DNA from: an uncultured Atopostipes sp.
GTDB lineage: Bacteria; Bacillota; Bacilli; Lactobacillales; Carnobacteriaceae_A
Reading direction: 5' to 3'
Assembly: GCA_947296835.1 (NCBI GenBank)
Contig: CAMYQS010000008.1
Location: forward strand, 1 to 16,087
Length of the DNA: 16,087 nt
The notes beneath the pieces are model-generated. The model searched no databases, was not told the origin of the DNA, and worked only from the letters and a program-made list of their open reading frames with translations. How positions within the stretch are numbered: the first letter of the stretch is position 1; each line of letters begins with the position of its first letter. This document shows, piece after piece, positions 14,371 to 16,087 of this stretch. The position numbers and the translations under genes were made by a program.

Positions 14371-14443
14371 TTGTTCTTTGAGCGAATTATAGGTTTTACT
14401 TTCTGCTTGTGAAATTTCCTTTTCATTCAAACTTAAAATAGTC

Positions 14444-14449
14444 TATAAT
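14444..14449 (+). promoter_or_regulatory. -10 box of the lipid kinase promoter
   Basis: Perfect TATAAT, 28 bases before the TTG start. The -35 region (TTTCAT at 17 bases) is weak. Confidence 0.55.
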
Positions 14450-14477
14450 ATGTAAAAATGAGTGAGGAGGTTGTATA

Positions 14478-15383
14478 TTGGATCGTTTTTTACATATTAT
14501 TGTAAACCAGCAATCACGTAATAGCGTCCATAACTTCAAGAATCTATTAATTGAATTGCCTAAATATACAAATCAATATAAAATTCATCAAACTAAAAAT
14601 ATTGAACAATTAAAAAGCTTATTTGAATTACTGAAAGATACGTTAAAACCAGATGATATGATTGTATTTGTTGGTGGAGACGGGAGTTTAAACCAAGGTG
14701 TGACGTTATTAGAAGAGTTAGATATCTCAAACGTGATCGGGTATTTACCTTCAGGTTCTGGAAATGACTTCGCACGTGCACATGGGATCCCAAATGACAT
14801 TCAAGAAAGTTTAGCCTACTTTTTCAAAGTGAAAGAACCACGATCATTGTCTTTGATTCATGCGAATGAAGGACAGACTGATTATTACGCCGTAAACAGT
14901 GTTGGATTTGGGATCGATGGGCTTGTGAATCATGTGATCGCTCAGAAGAAGAAAGATAAAGGTTCTGGTTCAATGACCTACCTGACTTCAGCAGTCTCTG
15001 CTTTTAAACGCTTAGAACCGTTCCCAATGATGTTGAAAGTAGATGATGGTATCTATACGTTCGAGCGAGCGCAGCTTGCGCTAGTCGTAAATAATCCGTA
15101 CTTTGGTGGCGGGCTGAAAATTATACCGGATGCATCAAGTGAAGATGATATATTAGAAGTTTTAGTTGCAGAAGATGCAACGTTTAAGGACTTGATCAAC
15201 GTGTTATCACGTATGGTTTATAATAAATCGCATTTAAAGAATAAGAAGCTGTCATTATTTAAAACAAAAAAAATTGCATTATATATTGATGCCGGACAAT
15301 ACGGTCAAAAAGATGGCGAAGTATTTCAACAAGATGGTTATGCGTTAACTATTCAAACAAAGAAACGATTATTCTGGCTATAA
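14478..15383 (+). CDS. diacylglycerol kinase-type lipid kinase (YegS/DgkB/BmrU family)
   Basis: These cytosolic or membrane-associated enzymes phosphorylate a lipid hydroxyl with ATP; DgkB recycles diacylglycerol from lipoteichoic acid synthesis into phosphatidic acid. Residues 1-130 are the DAGK catalytic domain: IIVNQQSRN at the start, the nucleotide loop VGGDGSLNQG (65-74) and PSGSGNDFAR (91-100). The C-terminal beta-sandwich has YAVNSVGFGIDG and NNPYFGGGLKIIPDAS, ending DGEVFQQDGY before the last strand. The 301 residues are normal. The start is TTG, supported by GAGGAGG 7 bases upstream. The substrate cannot be fixed: the housekeeping DgkB usually sits near gatB or rlmCD, not seen here, so this may be a second paralogue. 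A terminator follows. Confidence 0.92.
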   Translation: MDRFLHIIVNQQSRNSVHNFKNLLIELPKYTNQYKIHQTKNIEQLKSLFELLKDTLKPDDMIVFVGGDGSLNQGVTLLEELDISNVIGYLPSGSGNDFARAHGIPNDIQESLAYFFKVKEPRSLSLIHANEGQTDYYAVNSVGFGIDGLVNHVIAQKKKDKGSGSMTYLTSAVSAFKRLEPFPMMLKVDDGIYTFERAQLALVVNNPYFGGGLKIIPDASSEDDILEVLVAEDATFKDLINVLSRMVYNKSHLKNKKLSLFKTKKIALYIDAGQYGQKDGEVFQQDGYALTIQTKKRLFWL

Positions 15384-15403
15384 TTCCATTATTTTATACA
15401 CAG

Positions 15404-15448
15404 AAAAAGCTAAGAGAGAGATTTGACTATCTCCTTCTTAGCTTTTTT
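15404..15448. terminator. bidirectional terminator between lipid kinase and SRPBCC gene
   Basis: AAAAAGCTAAGA pairs with TCTTAGCTTTTT, and GAGAT with ATCTC inside. TTTTTT follows on plus; on minus the run is TTTTTCTGTG. It serves both convergent genes. Confidence 0.92.
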
Positions 15449-15459
15449 AGCCTCTATAT

Positions 15460-15975
15460 TTAATTTTGTTCAGATAAGTATTGAGATAGACGATCCCAGC
15501 GGGAAGCAATATCTTCTCTCAAACCTTGATTGACTAATTGTTGTAGCTCTTCGGGTGAATTAAATTCTTTATGACCAACCATGATTGTTCGGTCATCGTC
15601 TAACTTTGTTAATTCAATCCTTGTACGAGTTGCTGGGAGTTCTCGGTTAATCTCCCCTTTTTCATCGGTTACATAATCGACCATCACAAGTAAGTTCGGG
15701 GCTTTTATTTCTTTGAATACAGACAACCCCCAGTTTTCGATTGGTTTTGCATTGGGGTGCCCGTCTGTATTTTTCATTCCATAAAACCATTCGCCATCTG
15801 GTTCAAAGTCTAAAGTGGAATGAATCAATTCCCAACCATGTGGCGCCCAAAAATGCTTCAGATGCTCTGTATCCGTAAACATCTCAAATACTTTATCGAT
15901 AGGTCTGACAAAAATCTTTTCCAAAATCATATCCGTATCATTTTCAATTCGTGCGTTTATCCCATATTCTGACAC
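15460..15975 (-). CDS. SRPBCC / AHSA1-like domain protein
   Basis: This is a single-domain START-like protein of the AHSA1 (activator of Hsp90 ATPase homologue) type. Bacterial members are small hydrophobic-cavity proteins of mostly unknown ligand. Family features are an N-terminal strand with KIFVRPIDKVFEMFTDTEHLKHFWAP, then FEPDGEWFYGMKNTDG, and a long C-terminal helix WDRLSQYL. The 171 residues are usual. The start is GTG, chosen because AGGGGGATA lies 3-6 bases upstream and no better start fits. It begins 12 bases after the stop of the DUF4256 gene, so the two are probably one operon. No membrane or export signal is seen. Confidence 0.88.
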   Translation of the reverse strand: MSEYGINARIENDTDMILEKIFVRPIDKVFEMFTDTEHLKHFWAPHGWELIHSTLDFEPDGEWFYGMKNTDGHPNAKPIENWGLSVFKEIKAPNLLVMVDYVTDEKGEINRELPATRTRIELTKLDDDRTIMVGHKEFNSPEELQQLVNQGLREDIASRWDRLSQYLSEQN

Positions 15976-15987
15976 TTTTATCCCCCT

Positions 15988-16087
15988 TTAAACTTGTAGT
16001 TTTCCTCTGAACCCTCTCGATCCATAATAGGAGTCTGCTCCATTATGGTAGGTAAACACGGTATCGTAACGACGATCACAATAAATG
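15988..16087 (-). CDS. DUF4256 family protein (only the C-terminal end inside the window)
   Basis: The minus strand from 16086 encodes 32 residues and a stop: IYCDRRYDTVFTYHNGADSY, then YGSRGFRGKLQV. The motif CDRRYDTVF-YHNGA-SYY-RGFRG closely matches the C-terminus I know for DUF4256 proteins, which are about 185-200 residues and uncharacterised. The rest lies beyond the window edge. It is upstream of and probably cotranscribed with the SRPBCC gene. Confidence 0.8.
   Translation of the reverse strand, partial: IYCDRRYDTVFTYHNGADSYYGSRGFRGKLQV

Noticed and set aside
1..16087. Mobile elements, prophage, CRISPR, toxin-antitoxin or defence genes
   Set aside because: I looked for transposase, integrase, repeat-spacer patterns and paired small genes on both strands and saw none; gene order and base use look like core chromosome.

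Overview
The window is low-GC DNA with Shine-Dalgarno-led genes, factor-independent terminators, an S-box (SAM-I) riboswitch, a T-box leader and a LiaFSR system. This points to a Firmicute (Bacillota). The protein sequences look like Lactobacillales, perhaps a Carnobacteriaceae-type genus, but I cannot name a species from sequence alone. Nearly all of it is core chromosome: there are no insertion sequences, phage genes, CRISPR arrays or toxin-antitoxin pairs.

Layout. (1) 1-1327: the 3' part of a COG4529-type FAD/NAD(P)-binding protein (+) converges on an orphan 62-aa gene (-). The orphan gene is preceded by a complete SAM-I riboswitch with its own promoter, terminator and antiterminator. (2) 1549-1725: a lone tRNA-Ala(GGC) (-) with a terminator and a 26-bp near-palindrome at its 5' end. 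(3) 1946-3910: RNase J1 (rnjA, +), its terminator, and two tandem hairpins with a compensatory base change. (4) 3989-6492: liaF-liaS-liaR (-), a cell-envelope stress system, with no liaI or liaH beside it. (5) 6580-13363: a conserved block on the minus strand, in transcription order alaS, ireB, ruvX, DUF1292 gene, mltG, udk, greA. This order matches the alaS-yrzL-yrrK-yrzB-yrrL...udk-greA region of Bacillus. A full alanine T-box leader controls alaS. (6) 13354-15448: a YitT-family membrane protein (-) divergent from a diacylglycerol-kinase-type lipid kinase (+). (7) 15460-16087: an SRPBCC/AHSA1 protein (-) just downstream of the C-terminal end of a DUF4256 gene cut by the window edge.

The genes cover RNA decay (RNase J1), alanine charging controlled by uncharged tRNA-Ala, transcription elongation rescue (GreA), uridine/cytidine salvage (Udk), peptidoglycan chain-length control (MltG), envelope-stress signalling (LiaFSR, and IreB as a target of the PASTA kinase) and lipid phosphorylation. 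The best candidate for something undescribed is the single-gene SAM-I regulon with the 62-aa protein. Other points worth a look are the covarying tandem hairpins after rnjA, a recurring GGGGGATA ribosome-binding site in four genes, and the yitT terminator that contains the -35 box of the alaS promoter.
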